Below are positions 35,156 to 44,035 of a stretch of DNA of 64,000 nt, piece by piece. The stretch is from Tissierellaceae bacterium (GTDB taxonomy: Bacteria; Bacillota; Clostridia; Tissierellales; Tissierellaceae): positions 62,001 through 126,000 of the forward strand of contig JALNZV010000003.1 of the NCBI GenBank assembly GCA_023229175.1. The letters run 5' to 3'. Within the stretch, counting starts at the first letter, position 1. Every line of letters starts with the position of its first letter. Made by a program: the position numbers and the translations under genes. The notes beneath the pieces were generated by a model. That model made no database searches, had not been told where the DNA came from, and saw only the letters and a program-made list of their open reading frames with translations.

Positions 35156-35368
35156 CTATTTCAGTACAATCATTGAATACTTAACTATTAATTCGTCTAA
35201 TTTTTGGCTCATCTCTATTATGTCATGATCCATTTTTTTCCCCTTTTTCTCGATTATTGCCTTATTCAATTCGTCTTTTAAAACATCAATTTCCAATTTC
35301 AATCTGCGAATTGCACTGCCCTCTTGATCCATAATATCTTTTCTTTCGCATAAATCACTATTCCCCAT
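35156..35368 (-). CDS. Spo0E-like sporulation regulatory protein
   Basis: A 70-aa helical-hairpin protein. The conserved signature of Spo0E-type aspartyl-phosphate phosphatases appears as LKLEIDVLKDELNKAI, then MSQKLDELIVKY (SQ-LD motif). In Bacilli such proteins dephosphorylate Spo0A-P and delay sporulation. Start ATG 35368 follows AGGGGAGTAGC. It hints that the host or its ancestors sporulate. Confidence 0.75.
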   Translation of the reverse strand: MGNSDLCERKDIMDQEGSAIRRLKLEIDVLKDELNKAIIEKKGKKMDHDIIEMSQKLDELIVKYSMIVLK

Positions 35369-35495
35369 TTTAAGCTACTCCCCTTAAATAACGTGTTGTA
35401 TGGTAAAATTTACCTATTGTTCTTTATTAGAACACATTATTCCATATTTTCATATAAAATACAAGCGGTCCAATAAACAACATGGGGTGATTTAT

Positions 35496-35741
35496 TTGAA
35501 ACTTGTGTTAGATTCTGAAATACGCAATATCTCTGGACCTAGGGTAAGAACTGCAAGATTAAATAATAATATTACTCAAAAAGAGCTGTCAATAAAATTA
35601 GAAACCCTCGGCGTTTACATAGATAGAGCCAGTATTTCAAAAATAGAACAACAAAATAGAATTATTATGGATATTGAGTTGTTGGCATTGTCCAAAGTGC
35701 TTAAGGTGAGCGTTAATTGGTTGTTGGGATTAGAAAGGTGA
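35496..35741 (+). CDS. Small XRE-family HTH regulator
   Basis: An 81-aa protein starting at TTG 35496 after GGGGTGA. A HTH occupies most of it: VRTARLNNNITQKELSIKLE, GVYIDRASISKIEQQNR, VLKVSVNWLLGLE. It lies divergent from the Spo0E-like gene, and its 3' end overlaps the convergent trpB stop by 12 bp. Targets unknown. Confidence 0.72.
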   Translation: MKLVLDSEIRNISGPRVRTARLNNNITQKELSIKLETLGVYIDRASISKIEQQNRIIMDIELLALSKVLKVSVNWLLGLER

Positions 35742-36905
35742 TATGTCAGCCATAAGTACATCTTTCACCTGAGCTACGTCTTTATCCCCTCTGCCAGATA
35801 GATTGATTATAATTATTTTATCCTTATCTAATTCCTTAGCTATTTTCATGCCATAGGCGACGGCATGGGCACTTTCCAATGCTGGTATAATTCCCTCCGT
35901 TTTCGATAACTTGAAAAATGCTGACAAAGCCTCATCATCTGTGATAGCCCTGTATTCAGCCCTTTTTGTATCATTATAGTAACAATGCTCTGGACCTACT
36001 CCCGGATAATCCAATCCTGCTGCAATTGAATGGGTCTCATGTTCCAAAACATAGGATTTAAAACCGTGAATTATATCTACTTTGCCTCCTGAGATACTGG
36101 CAGCGTGCTGATTTGTAGCTAAACCTTTGCCGCCGGGTTCGACGCCTATCATCTTCACTTCCTCATCCTCATAAAATGGACTAAATAGCCCAATTGCATT
36201 GCTACCACCTCCAACACATGCTATAAGATAATCGGGGAGTCTCCCTTCCTTTTCCAATATTTGTTTTCTGGCTTCCTTTCCAATTATGGATTGAAATGTC
36301 CTCACTATTAGGGGAAATGGATGTGGTCCAACTGCCGAACCTAGGAGGTAAAAGGTATTGTCCCTATTCTCCACATAGTCTTCCAATGCCTTATCTACTG
36401 CTTCCTTTAGTGTTCTCTTTCCTTCCTTTACAGGGACTACCTTTGCACCTAATATCTCCATTCTAAATACGTTTAACTCCTGCCTTTTAGTATCTTCCTC
36501 CCCCATATAAATGGTACAGTCTATGCCAAGCAATGCGGCAATAGTGGCTGTAGCCACACCGTGCTGCCCTGCCCCAGTCTCTGCTATTATCCTGGATTTT
36601 CCCATTCTTTTGGCTAGTAAACCTTGACCTATGGCATTGTTGATTTTATGAGCACCTGTGTGGTTCAAGTCTTCTCTTTTTAAATAGATTTTTGCTCCTC
36701 CCAGTTCTTCTGTAAGCCTTTTGGCAAAGTACAATGGATTTTCTCTGCCTACATAATTCTTTAAATAATTGTCCATTTCCCTTAGAAATTTCTCATCTTC
36801 CATTGCCTCGTAAAATGCTTCTTCCAACTCCTGTAATACATCTTTTAGCTCCTCCGGTACATAGGCACCGCCAAACTCTCCAAACAAACCCTTTTCCTTT
36901 TTCAT
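35730..36905 (-). CDS. trpB: Tryptophan synthase beta chain (orphan)
   Basis: A 391-aa TrpB of the main bacterial type. Lys87 in NHTGAHKINN binds PLP; GVGGGSNA-like CVGGGSNAIG binds its phosphate; GRGDKDVAQV is at the C-terminus. It makes tryptophan from indole and serine. No trpA or other trp gene adjoins it: the next genes are an HTH regulator and the palindrome region. It is controlled by a Trp T-box, so it may salvage indole. The ribosome site is GAGGAGGATTAC. Confidence 0.93.
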   Translation of the reverse strand: MKKEKGLFGEFGGAYVPEELKDVLQELEEAFYEAMEDEKFLREMDNYLKNYVGRENPLYFAKRLTEELGGAKIYLKREDLNHTGAHKINNAIGQGLLAKRMGKSRIIAETGAGQHGVATATIAALLGIDCTIYMGEEDTKRQELNVFRMEILGAKVVPVKEGKRTLKEAVDKALEDYVENRDNTFYLLGSAVGPHPFPLIVRTFQSIIGKEARKQILEKEGRLPDYLIACVGGGSNAIGLFSPFYEDEEVKMIGVEPGGKGLATNQHAASISGGKVDIIHGFKSYVLEHETHSIAAGLDYPGVGPEHCYYNDTKRAEYRAITDDEALSAFFKLSKTEGIIPALESAHAVAYGMKIAKELDKDKIIIINLSGRGDKDVAQVKDVLMADISPF

Positions 36906-36931
36906 TGTAATCCTCCTCGTTTTTATTAATA

Positions 36932-37210
36932 CAAAAAAAAAACCCCGTCCATAATAGGACGAAGGTTAAATTCGCGGTGCCACCTAGATTATGCAAAAAA
37001 TATGCATCACTCTCCATGGGATACTGACATATCCTGTCCTTAGTTAACGGTAGGCTTCCGGCACGGGGTACTCTCTGTAGATTTCCACCAGCTTCTATAA
37101 AGTCCATTCATCAAAATCTTCTCTGCTAAATCCCACCAAATTTTAGCTCTCTGTGAAAGAAAGAAATTGACTACTCTTCTTTATCATCGAATTTATTTCG
37201 TATTTTTGTA
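36932..37210 (-). promoter_or_regulatory. T-box leader, Trp specifier, controlling trpB
   Basis: Specifier TGG (37106-37104) followed by A, within GATGAATGGACTT. T-box GGTGGCACCGCGAA at 36971-36984. Terminator CGTCC/GGACG with a long T run at 36932-36967. Confidence 0.92.
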
Positions 37211-37218
37211 TTGTGAAC

Positions 37219-37247
37219 ATTCTACCAAGAATCAAAAGAAAATGCAA
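37219..37247 (-). promoter_or_regulatory. Promoter of trpB leader
   Basis: Minus strand TTGCAT (37242-37247), 17-bp spacer, TAGAAT (37219-37224). Confidence 0.65.
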
Positions 37248-37268
37248 GCACAAATTATGCTATATTTT

Positions 37269-37364
37269 CTACCAATTGAATCCTAAGCCCGTTTGGATCT
37301 TCAATAATGTGCCATCGGGGACGGTTCTCGCTGGCACACTATTTTGGTTTGATATTTCACTCAC
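37269..37364 (-). pseudogene. 5' remnant of a DUF1016 (YhcG-type) gene fused to a palindrome copy
   Basis: From GTG 37364, with GGAGG upstream, eight codons read MSEISNQN, as in the longer DUF1016 gene at 63.6 kb. The frame then enters the 31-bp palindrome and stops at TAG after 31 codons. About 120 bp (37338-37460), including the upstream region, closely matches 63628-63749. The rest of the gene is missing. Confidence 0.8.
37308..37338 (+). repeat. Dispersed 31-bp palindrome, copy 3
   Basis: Arms TGTGCCATCG / CGCTGGCACA (imperfect) with core GGGACGGTTCT. It directly abuts the DUF1016 remnant. Confidence 0.95.
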
Positions 37365-37557
37365 AGTTTTACCTCCTGAGCTTCTTTTTCAAAGATATAA
37401 TATATTACTAACTTCATTGATTATTAAAAATTGTTATGCCTTTTATCTAAGCTTGTATCGCTTAATATAAATTGTATTCATCATGAGTATTGAATAATCT
37501 AATCTTTATCAGGGGAGAACCGAGGAGCTGAAGGTTTACTCTAAAACTTTTTATTTT

Positions 37558-38154
37558 TTAGAAATCAAATTCCTTTGTAAAACCAATTACTTTTGTAAAA
37601 TTATCATCAATTGCCACTCCAGATTTTTCAGCTATTCCTTCTATTCTATGTCTTAAGATTTTTGAAAGATTTACCAATCTAACATTCTTCTCATCAGTAT
37701 AATGTGGGCAAATAGAGTATTCTACTAATCCTACCCCATTAGTATCCTCTGTACCAATGATATCTTCATCATTGGTAGTCCTAATATCTTTCCCAAGAAC
37801 TACAGCCCCTGCACTATTTCCCACAATAATAAGCTTATCTCTTTCTTGCTTTAAGAAATCACCAAACCCAGATTTACGAATAATATCCATAAGTTTATAT
37901 GTATTTCCTCCTGCAATATATACAACTCTTGCCTGTCTCACTTTTTGCCAATCTTCGTATAAATCTACATATTGAATATTTACAAGCCCAAATTCACTCA
38001 TATTTTGCTTAAAAAAGTTATAATACTCTTCTTGTGACTTGGTCGTTGCAGAAGGAATAAATACTACAAGTTCATCCTTTTTAATCTTCGAAATCCATTC
38101 CTTATCAATTTCCTCTGAATCTGGATAATATGAACCACCATTTAAAATTATAAT
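37558..38154 (-). CDS. Peptidase E-like (S51) protein, probable ATT start
   Basis: A 198-aa class I glutamine-amidotransferase-like peptidase. Ser114 in VGNSAGAVVLG is the nucleophile, VVYIAGGNTYKLMDII is the conserved loop, and the N-terminus IIILNGGSYYPD matches the family. The frame extends 51 codons upstream of the first ATG (38001). No ATG, GTG or TTG is suitable, but ATT 38154 lies 6 nt after AGGAGGGGA (38161-38169) and gives the family N-terminus. Either a rare ATT start or a decayed ATG is implied. Peptidase E cleaves Asp-X dipeptides. It lies among palindrome copies. Confidence 0.7.
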   Translation of the reverse strand: MIILNGGSYYPDSEEIDKEWISKIKKDELVVFIPSATTKSQEEYYNFFKQNMSEFGLVNIQYVDLYEDWQKVRQARVVYIAGGNTYKLMDIIRKSGFGDFLKQERDKLIIVGNSAGAVVLGKDIRTTNDEDIIGTEDTNGVGLVEYSICPHYTDEKNVRLVNLSKILRHRIEGIAEKSGVAIDDNFTKVIGFTKEFDF

Positions 38155-38702
38155 TTGATATCCCCTCCTGTTTTATCAAATTCTTATTACACAATATAAA
38201 ATAATACGCAACTAATTATCATCTCAAATATAATTATACTAAATTGTAAATTATTATAGAAGCAAAATCCTTGTCTTTCATGCACTACTTACAACAATTA
38301 AATCCTAACTACTCTAAGCAAAACACGAAATATATTTATTTAAAGTTCCTGAAATCCTTGATATTATAACACATATTGCACCCATCACTATTATGACACG
38401 TTCCCCTGTGGCAAAAAAATATCTTCTATATTAGTAGATTTAAAGGATATTTTATTCCAGACTTGTGTGCCAGCGGGGACGGTTCTCGCTGGCACAAATA
38501 AGTCTTCTGTATGGGAATTTATATTGCTTTCTTTAATTATTCCAATTCCCATGCAAGGTGCACTAAAAAGCGGCCCAGACTTTTACATCTAAACCGCAAA
38601 ACCTTAACTTCATAAGCCTCACTATTTCTATTTTTACTGATGTTATAACCTGCTTAATAAATGATGTTTAACCAATTCAATTTATACAATCAAGTATTAG
38701 TC
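38155..38702. other. Gene-free AT-rich stretch with one palindrome copy
   Basis: Apart from the ribosome site of the peptidase-like gene and palindrome copy 4, I see no convincing ORF, RNA or promoter here. Outer flanks of copy 4 carry a further GACTT/AAGTC pairing, which would lengthen its hairpin. Confidence 0.6.
38466..38496 (+). repeat. Dispersed 31-bp palindrome, copy 4
   Basis: Arms TGTGCCAGCG / CGCTGGCACA are perfect 10-bp complements with core GGGACGGTTCT. Confidence 0.95.
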
Positions 38703-39689
38703 CTAATTATCTTCGTCCTCTTTGAGAAGTACAGAAACAATTGCCATAATAACTGTAAACAAAACCCCGGAAATTGGCCATATCATCCAGCTATTATGCC
38801 ACCCATTATATACAAAGCTATAGGCGAGAAAAATTGTAGTTATAGAAAGCCAATATATTGCGCTAATCTTGCCATAAATTTTAGACCTTCTCTTTTTCTC
38901 CATTGTATAGTCTTGTTCTTGTAATAATTTAAAGTAGGAATTTTCCCTAATTCCATTTCTAATTATAATATAGGTTCCAATTGATACGGTTAACAGCAGC
39001 AGAGGAACGGCATATACATCCGAAAAAAATTGAGATGTAAAACTTTGAGAAATAATTACAGGAAGTGGCGACAATATTAGAAGTATTACTCCTGTTGTTA
39101 TATTTACTATATTTTCTTTCTTTCTCAATTTTTGTTTTTGTTTAACAATACCTTCAACCCCATAGTTTAATTCAAAGTATTCCTTTTCTAGAAATTCATA
39201 TTCCTTCATTAAATAGCTATTTATAATGAATAGACCAACCCCAATTGATACTAAAATCAGTAAAATTGTAATACCTATACTACTAGAACCTATTTCGGAT
39301 AAGTTAATCATATTTAGACTAGATAAGGAGGTCAGTAATATTAACATTACTGGCGATAAAATACACAACATAACGCCCAAACTCACATAGCTCGATGACC
39401 TCATACTTTTTTCCAAAAAAGTATTTACCTCTTCCACACTAAGTTTTTTAGTTTTTGAAAATTGTTCACTGTCTAAATACTCAATATCCTCAATTTCATC
39501 CCGTATTAAATAATCTACGCTAACTCCAAATAAATTGCTCAATAAAATTATTTTCTCCATTTCAGGGATAGATTGAGCACCCTCCCATTTTGAAACGGCT
39601 TGCCTAGAAACATTAATTTCTTCTGCCAAGGCCTCCTGAGTTAAATTCAATCTTTTTCGATTAATAATTATTTTGTCTGCTAATATCAT
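38703..39689 (-). CDS. HTH-domain membrane protein
   Basis: A 328-aa protein with an N-terminal XRE helix-turn-helix (MILADKIIINRKRLNLTQEA, then VSRQAVSKWEGAQSIPEMEK, about 1-65) and six or so membrane helices (about 98-120, 135-158, 195-215, 225-248, 275-320). Such HTH plus membrane fusions are frequent in Firmicutes and may act as membrane-tethered regulators. The start ATG 39689 follows AAAGGAGGAG. It is bracketed by palindrome copies 4 and 5. Confidence 0.75.
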   Translation of the reverse strand: MILADKIIINRKRLNLTQEALAEEINVSRQAVSKWEGAQSIPEMEKIILLSNLFGVSVDYLIRDEIEDIEYLDSEQFSKTKKLSVEEVNTFLEKSMRSSSYVSLGVMLCILSPVMLILLTSLSSLNMINLSEIGSSSIGITILLILVSIGVGLFIINSYLMKEYEFLEKEYFELNYGVEGIVKQKQKLRKKENIVNITTGVILLILSPLPVIISQSFTSQFFSDVYAVPLLLLTVSIGTYIIIRNGIRENSYFKLLQEQDYTMEKKRRSKIYGKISAIYWLSITTIFLAYSFVYNGWHNSWMIWPISGVLFTVIMAIVSVLLKEDEDN

Positions 39690-39822
39690 TCTTACTCCTC
39701 CTTTTTTACTTGACTATAATCAAATTATAGGTTTTAAAGAAGTTGCAAACAACATAATCAGCCTTCCAAATTGTCAACCAGTAGTTGACAATTTAAAGTA
39801 GTAGCCCATTTTTCATAAATAA

Positions 39823-39853
39823 TGTGCCAGCGAGAACCGTCCCCGCTGGCACA
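39823..39853 (-). repeat. Dispersed 31-bp palindrome, copy 5
   Basis: Arms TGTGCCAGCG / CGCTGGCACA with core AGAACCGTCCC. It abuts the recR stop codon with no gap, so it will form a hairpin at the 3' end of the recR message. Confidence 0.95.
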
Positions 39854-40453
39854 TTATATTTCTCTACGGTTTTCCATGGCCTTTGATATGGTGACTTCAT
39901 CAAAATATTCTAGGTCCCCGCCTACAGGTATGCCATGGGCTATTCTCGTCACTATGATGCCCAATGGCTTTATTAATCTAGCTAAATATATTGCCGTAGC
40001 CTCTCCCTCTACAGTAGGGTTTGTGGCTATGATTATTTCCTTCACCTGTCCATCCGATAATCTTTTAAGTAATTCCTTTATCCTGATATCATCGGGCCCT
40101 ATATTATCCATAGGTGATATGACGCCGTGAAGGACGTGATACTCGCCCTTGTATTCCTTTGTCCTCTCCATGGCTATGATATCCTTGGGCCCCTCTACTA
40201 CGCATATGGTTGCCTTGTCCCTTTGATGATCCCTGCAAATATGACATGGGTCTTCATCTGTTAGATTGCAGCATATACTACACAGCCTAATCTTTTCCTT
40301 TGCATTGGCTATTGAACTAGATAGTTTCTCTGCTTCCACGTCTTCCATTTCCAATATATAAAATGCCAGTCTTTGGGCTGTCTTCTTACCTATGCCTGGC
40401 AGCTTCGATAGCTGTTCGATTAAGTTTCCTATGGGTATTGGATACTGCTGCAT
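39854..40453 (-). CDS. recR: Recombination protein RecR
   Basis: A 199-aa RecR, which works with RecF and RecO to load RecA on gapped DNA. Helix-hairpin-helix LSKLPGIGKKTAQRLAFYIL, four-Cys zinc site CSICC...CHIC (about 57-72), and Toprim domain CVVEGPKDIIAMER. It ends the dnaX-ybaB-recR group, 19 bp after ybaB. Confidence 0.96.
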   Translation of the reverse strand: MQQYPIPIGNLIEQLSKLPGIGKKTAQRLAFYILEMEDVEAEKLSSSIANAKEKIRLCSICCNLTDEDPCHICRDHQRDKATICVVEGPKDIIAMERTKEYKGEYHVLHGVISPMDNIGPDDIRIKELLKRLSDGQVKEIIIATNPTVEGEATAIYLARLIKPLGIIVTRIAHGIPVGGDLEYFDEVTISKAMENRREI

Positions 40454-40472
40454 TATTTTACTTCCTTTCTAA

Positions 40473-40811
40473 TTAGAATAATCCTGGTATATTCATTCCA
40501 CCTGTTAATTTCTTCATTTCTGATTCCATCATTTCATCTGACTTTCTCATGGCCTCGTTTATAGCTGCCAATACTAAATCCTCTAACATTTCTACGTCTT
40601 CTGGATCTACTACGCTTTCATCTATATTAATGGATAAGAGTTCCTTTTTTCCATTGACTTTACATGTAATGGCCCCTCCTCCAGCACTGGCTTCTACCTC
40701 TGTTTCCTCTAACTGCCTTTGCATTTCCTCCATTTGTTTCTGCATTTTTTGCATTTGTTTCATCATGTTTCCCATATTTCCTCCCTTTCCCGGGAATCCT
40801 CCTCTAGCCAT
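40473..40811 (-). CDS. ybaB: YbaB/EbfC nucleoid-associated protein
   Basis: A 112-aa YbaB/EbfC-family DNA-binding protein. A Gly/Met-rich N-terminus is followed by MKQMQKMQKQMEEMQRQLEE and the core ASAGGGAITCKVNGKKELLS. It sits in the conserved place between dnaX and recR, 14 bp from dnaX. Confidence 0.93.
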   Translation of the reverse strand: MARGGFPGKGGNMGNMMKQMQKMQKQMEEMQRQLEETEVEASAGGGAITCKVNGKKELLSINIDESVVDPEDVEMLEDLVLAAINEAMRKSDEMMESEMKKLTGGMNIPGLF

Positions 40812-40825
40812 ATTACCTCTCCTCT

Positions 40826-42439
40826 CTATTTTATTTCTACTATATTTTCTCCAAAGAAATCTATAGCTTCTTTAATTAATTTATCTTTATCTATCTTTTC
40901 CTCTTTGAGTTTTTGTTTTTCGCTGGCCATTGCAAAGGCCACTTCAATGTTTCTTTTATAATAACCAGAAATTACTTTTTCTACAAATTCCTTATTTTGA
41001 GGGCTGCTTACAGCCTCTTTATGAAAACCAAAGCCTTCCTTATATCCTATTGTAATTAAATTGTTTGAAAAGCTTACTGGTTCGCCCTCTATTAGCAGGG
41101 CATAGATATTCATCTTCTGTGTTTTTATTGTCTGTAATATATTTGTCCAATCCCCCGATATTGTTTGAAAGCTTAATTCTTCTCCACTATCTATATGCTC
41201 TTCTTCTACTTCATTCATCTGTTTTTCTGGGGGCTTTGGTACCTCCTTTGACCTTTCTTCTACAGTGACCTTCTTTATTGGCTCTGCCGGTGCTCTCTTG
41301 TCAATTACAATGCCCTGTTCTAGTTTCTTTACCCTTTCCTCTAAGGAAAGTAATTCATCTAGTCTTATTAGCTCTATGACGGCCATCTCCAATATTACCC
41401 TTGCTCCAGAAGACCATTTGGCTTTTTCATCTGCGGCAGTCAATATGTCAAGGCTTTTTAATATTCTGCTTGTGTCCGTATTTTCTGACTGGTTTGTATA
41501 TCTCTTTATTAAATCCTCATCTACCTCTATAAGTGCATTTGGGTCCTTTGTCGTCTTTACTATCATTAGATTTCTGTAATGGTATATTAGGTCCTTAATA
41601 AATTGGTTGATATCTTTTCCATTTTCAATGACCTTGTCTATGGTTTCCAAAGCATCTTCAATATTCTTTTCTATTATACTATCTACTATATCCAGTATAA
41701 TGTCCATATTGACTACACCCAATATATCTATGGCGTCTTCGTATGTAATTTCGTCTCCCCCATAGGACAAACATTGATCCAATAGGCTCAGGGCATCTCT
41801 CATAGCTCCATCAACGTTGCCGGCTATAAGGTTTAAGGCCCTGTCATCTACCTTTACATTTAGGTCTTTGATAATGGATTTCATATTTTCTATAATATCC
41901 TTTTTTGTAATCCTTTTAAAATCAAATCTTTGACATCTTGAAAGTATGGTTTGAGGCAATTTTTGCGGTTCTGTTGTAGCTAGTATAAATATCAAATGCT
42001 TAGGCGGTTCTTCCAAGGTTTTCAGCAAGGCATTAAAGGCCTCCGTTGTAAGCATATGTACCTCATCTATTATATACACCTTGTACTTAGTCCTAGATGG
42101 GAGATATACCACCTTATCCCTTAACTCCCTTATGTCGTCTATTCTTCTATTGCTGGCAGCATCCATTTCGATTATGTCTATGATGCTTTCATTTTGTATG
42201 CCCTTGCATATTTCACATTGGTTGCATGGGTTGCCGTCAACGGGATTTAAACAGTTTACTGCCCTGGAGAATATCTTGGCAGCAGATGTCTTACCTGTTC
42301 CCCTTGTACCTGAGAAGAGATAGGCATGACCTATGTTTTTATTTTTTATTTGGTTTTTCAATATGTTTGTTACGTGTTTTTGCCCTAAAATCTCGTCAAA
42401 TGTCTTGGGCCTATATTGTCTATATATGGCTTGATACAT
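40826..42439 (-). CDS. dnaX: DNA polymerase III tau/gamma subunit
   Basis: A 537-aa clamp-loader ATPase. Walker A GTRGTGKTS near 44-52, the zinc-binding CNQCEIC cysteines, Walker B IDEVHML and sensor LATTEPQKLP are present. The C-terminal third is the variable tau part with a Pro/Glu-rich linker. Start ATG 42439 follows GCAGGTGAC. Only 38 bp without a terminator separate it from the diguanylate cyclase gene upstream, so the two are probably cotranscribed. Confidence 0.95.
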   Translation of the reverse strand: MYQAIYRQYRPKTFDEILGQKHVTNILKNQIKNKNIGHAYLFSGTRGTGKTSAAKIFSRAVNCLNPVDGNPCNQCEICKGIQNESIIDIIEMDAASNRRIDDIRELRDKVVYLPSRTKYKVYIIDEVHMLTTEAFNALLKTLEEPPKHLIFILATTEPQKLPQTILSRCQRFDFKRITKKDIIENMKSIIKDLNVKVDDRALNLIAGNVDGAMRDALSLLDQCLSYGGDEITYEDAIDILGVVNMDIILDIVDSIIEKNIEDALETIDKVIENGKDINQFIKDLIYHYRNLMIVKTTKDPNALIEVDEDLIKRYTNQSENTDTSRILKSLDILTAADEKAKWSSGARVILEMAVIELIRLDELLSLEERVKKLEQGIVIDKRAPAEPIKKVTVEERSKEVPKPPEKQMNEVEEEHIDSGEELSFQTISGDWTNILQTIKTQKMNIYALLIEGEPVSFSNNLITIGYKEGFGFHKEAVSSPQNKEFVEKVISGYYKRNIEVAFAMASEKQKLKEEKIDKDKLIKEAIDFFGENIVEIK

Positions 42440-42477
42440 GTTGTCACCTGCACTTTTATTTTCTCATTCCATATTTA

Positions 42478-43401
42478 TTAATAGCTTGCACATTGATTTC
42501 CGCCAGACCTTTTTACTTTGTACATCGCCTTATCGGCCTTTGAAATTAGCTGGTCTATGTTCTCCCCATCTTTTGGGTAAAAGCTAACTCCTATACTTAA
42601 GGCTACCTCAATGGTTGTATCTTCATCGATTTTAATAAATTTATTGGATTCGGCTATCCTGTTAGCTATAATATTATAGTCCTTATAATTTTTGCAATCT
42701 GACAGCAAAATTAAAAATTCATCTCCCCCATGCCTCGCAACTAAATCGCTGAGTCTTATGCTGTCTTTTAATATTTTTGACACCTCAATCAAAACCTTAT
42801 CCCCTGCCAAATGGCCATAAGAATCGTTTATTTCCTTAAAGGCATCTATGTCGATAAACATAAATCCTATTCTTTTGTTGTTTCTTTTGGCATCGTATAA
42901 AAACTTCTCCGCCATGTGATAGAAAAAAGTCCTATTGGCGAGTCCCGTCAGATTATCGTAATACGCTAATCTAGTTATTTCCTGTTCTTGTTCCCTTAGT
43001 TTTTTATTTAAAGCCTGTAAGTCCTTATTATATCCTTTTAGTTGATTAATCCTAATATTTTGACTTGTAACATCTATGCACTCCATAATCAAATATTCCT
43101 GACCTTTATGTTCAAATCTACTTAGTTTAATGTTAAGATCTGCTTCTTCCGATATTAGATTTTTGTGCATTGCAGATGAGAAAAAATACTTGAAATCCCT
43201 TTCTAATACTCCCTTCATAGAGTCAATGAAGAATTCCTTATTTAACTTGGGTAATACCTCATATATCTTTTTGTTAAATATATCTTCTATATCTATCATT
43301 TCCTCTATTTTGGCGTTCCAAAATACTACTTCCAAATCTTTGTTTGCAATTATTATACCTTCATTTATATAGTTTAACATATTAAATTTTGAATTAGTCA
43401 T
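42478..43401 (-). CDS. PAS-GGDEF diguanylate cyclase
   Basis: A 307-aa cytosolic protein: PAS domain (about 1-120, NEGIIIANKDLEVVFWNAKI), coiled-coil linker, and GGDEF domain (from about 140, LAYYDNLTGLANRTFF). The active site GGDEF at 225-229 is intact, and an inhibitory-site RLSD lies at 216-219, so it should make c-di-GMP with product feedback. It overlaps the CheC-like gene by 8 bp, in a three-gene signalling unit. Confidence 0.92.
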   Translation of the reverse strand: MTNSKFNMLNYINEGIIIANKDLEVVFWNAKIEEMIDIEDIFNKKIYEVLPKLNKEFFIDSMKGVLERDFKYFFSSAMHKNLISEEADLNIKLSRFEHKGQEYLIMECIDVTSQNIRINQLKGYNKDLQALNKKLREQEQEITRLAYYDNLTGLANRTFFYHMAEKFLYDAKRNNKRIGFMFIDIDAFKEINDSYGHLAGDKVLIEVSKILKDSIRLSDLVARHGGDEFLILLSDCKNYKDYNIIANRIAESNKFIKIDEDTTIEVALSIGVSFYPKDGENIDQLISKADKAMYKVKRSGGNQCASY

Positions 43402-44035
43402 TTAAATCATCTTCCATCTTCTTCAATATTTCCATTAGCTGTTCATAAGAATTCTTGGTCTTTAGGTTGATAATTATGGCTCCTTCAATCTCCGTGTCGC
43501 ATATTATAAATGTAATGTATAGCATAAGCATATAAAAGTATTCTTTGCTTCCTATATCTCTTTTAAAGTCTTCTTTATCAAAGACCTTGACTTCGGGTAA
43601 AGTATAATTCAAATTAATATCTAAGAAATTTCCCATTTCTCCCACTATGGAGTTCAATATTATATTTCCCACTTCCCTTATTATATCAAAATCCATATCT
43701 GTAAATTCAATATTTTCTGCACCTTTGTTTTCTTCATTGAGGCATAGATTGATAAAAGTTTTCATTTTATTGGCGGGAAATATTAATTTCGCTTCACCAT
43801 TGAGCCTTTGACTGAAGCTAATTGAAGATAACATCAGTGTACCATCTGGTATGTTTGAAAAGGAGCTGTTTAATTCATCTTTGTTTTTTGAATCCAAAAA
43901 TTTAATTCTTGGCACGTCTAGCCTAATCTTCTTGTTTATTATTTCAGAGAGGATTTTTGCCGATTTCCCAACGCTAATATTAAACATTTCCTTCAGAATA
44001 TCACATGTAAGGCTAGTCAGTTCCATTGCCTTCAC
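43394..44035 (-). CDS. CheC-like chemotaxis phosphatase
   Basis: A 213-aa protein of the CheC/CheX/FliY family. Two phosphatase signatures are visible: LKEMFNISVGKSAKILSE near 15-32 and DIIREVGNIILNSIVGEMG near 116-134, each with the expected Glu and Asn. Such proteins remove phosphate from CheY-type receivers. It overlaps the receiver gene before it by 23 bp and the cyclase after it by 8 bp, so it probably acts on that receiver. Confidence 0.87.
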   Translation of the reverse strand: MKAMELTSLTCDILKEMFNISVGKSAKILSEIINKKIRLDVPRIKFLDSKNKDELNSSFSNIPDGTLMLSSISFSQRLNGEAKLIFPANKMKTFINLCLNEENKGAENIEFTDMDFDIIREVGNIILNSIVGEMGNFLDINLNYTLPEVKVFDKEDFKRDIGSKEYFYMLMLYITFIICDTEIEGAIIINLKTKNSYEQLMEILKKMEDDLND

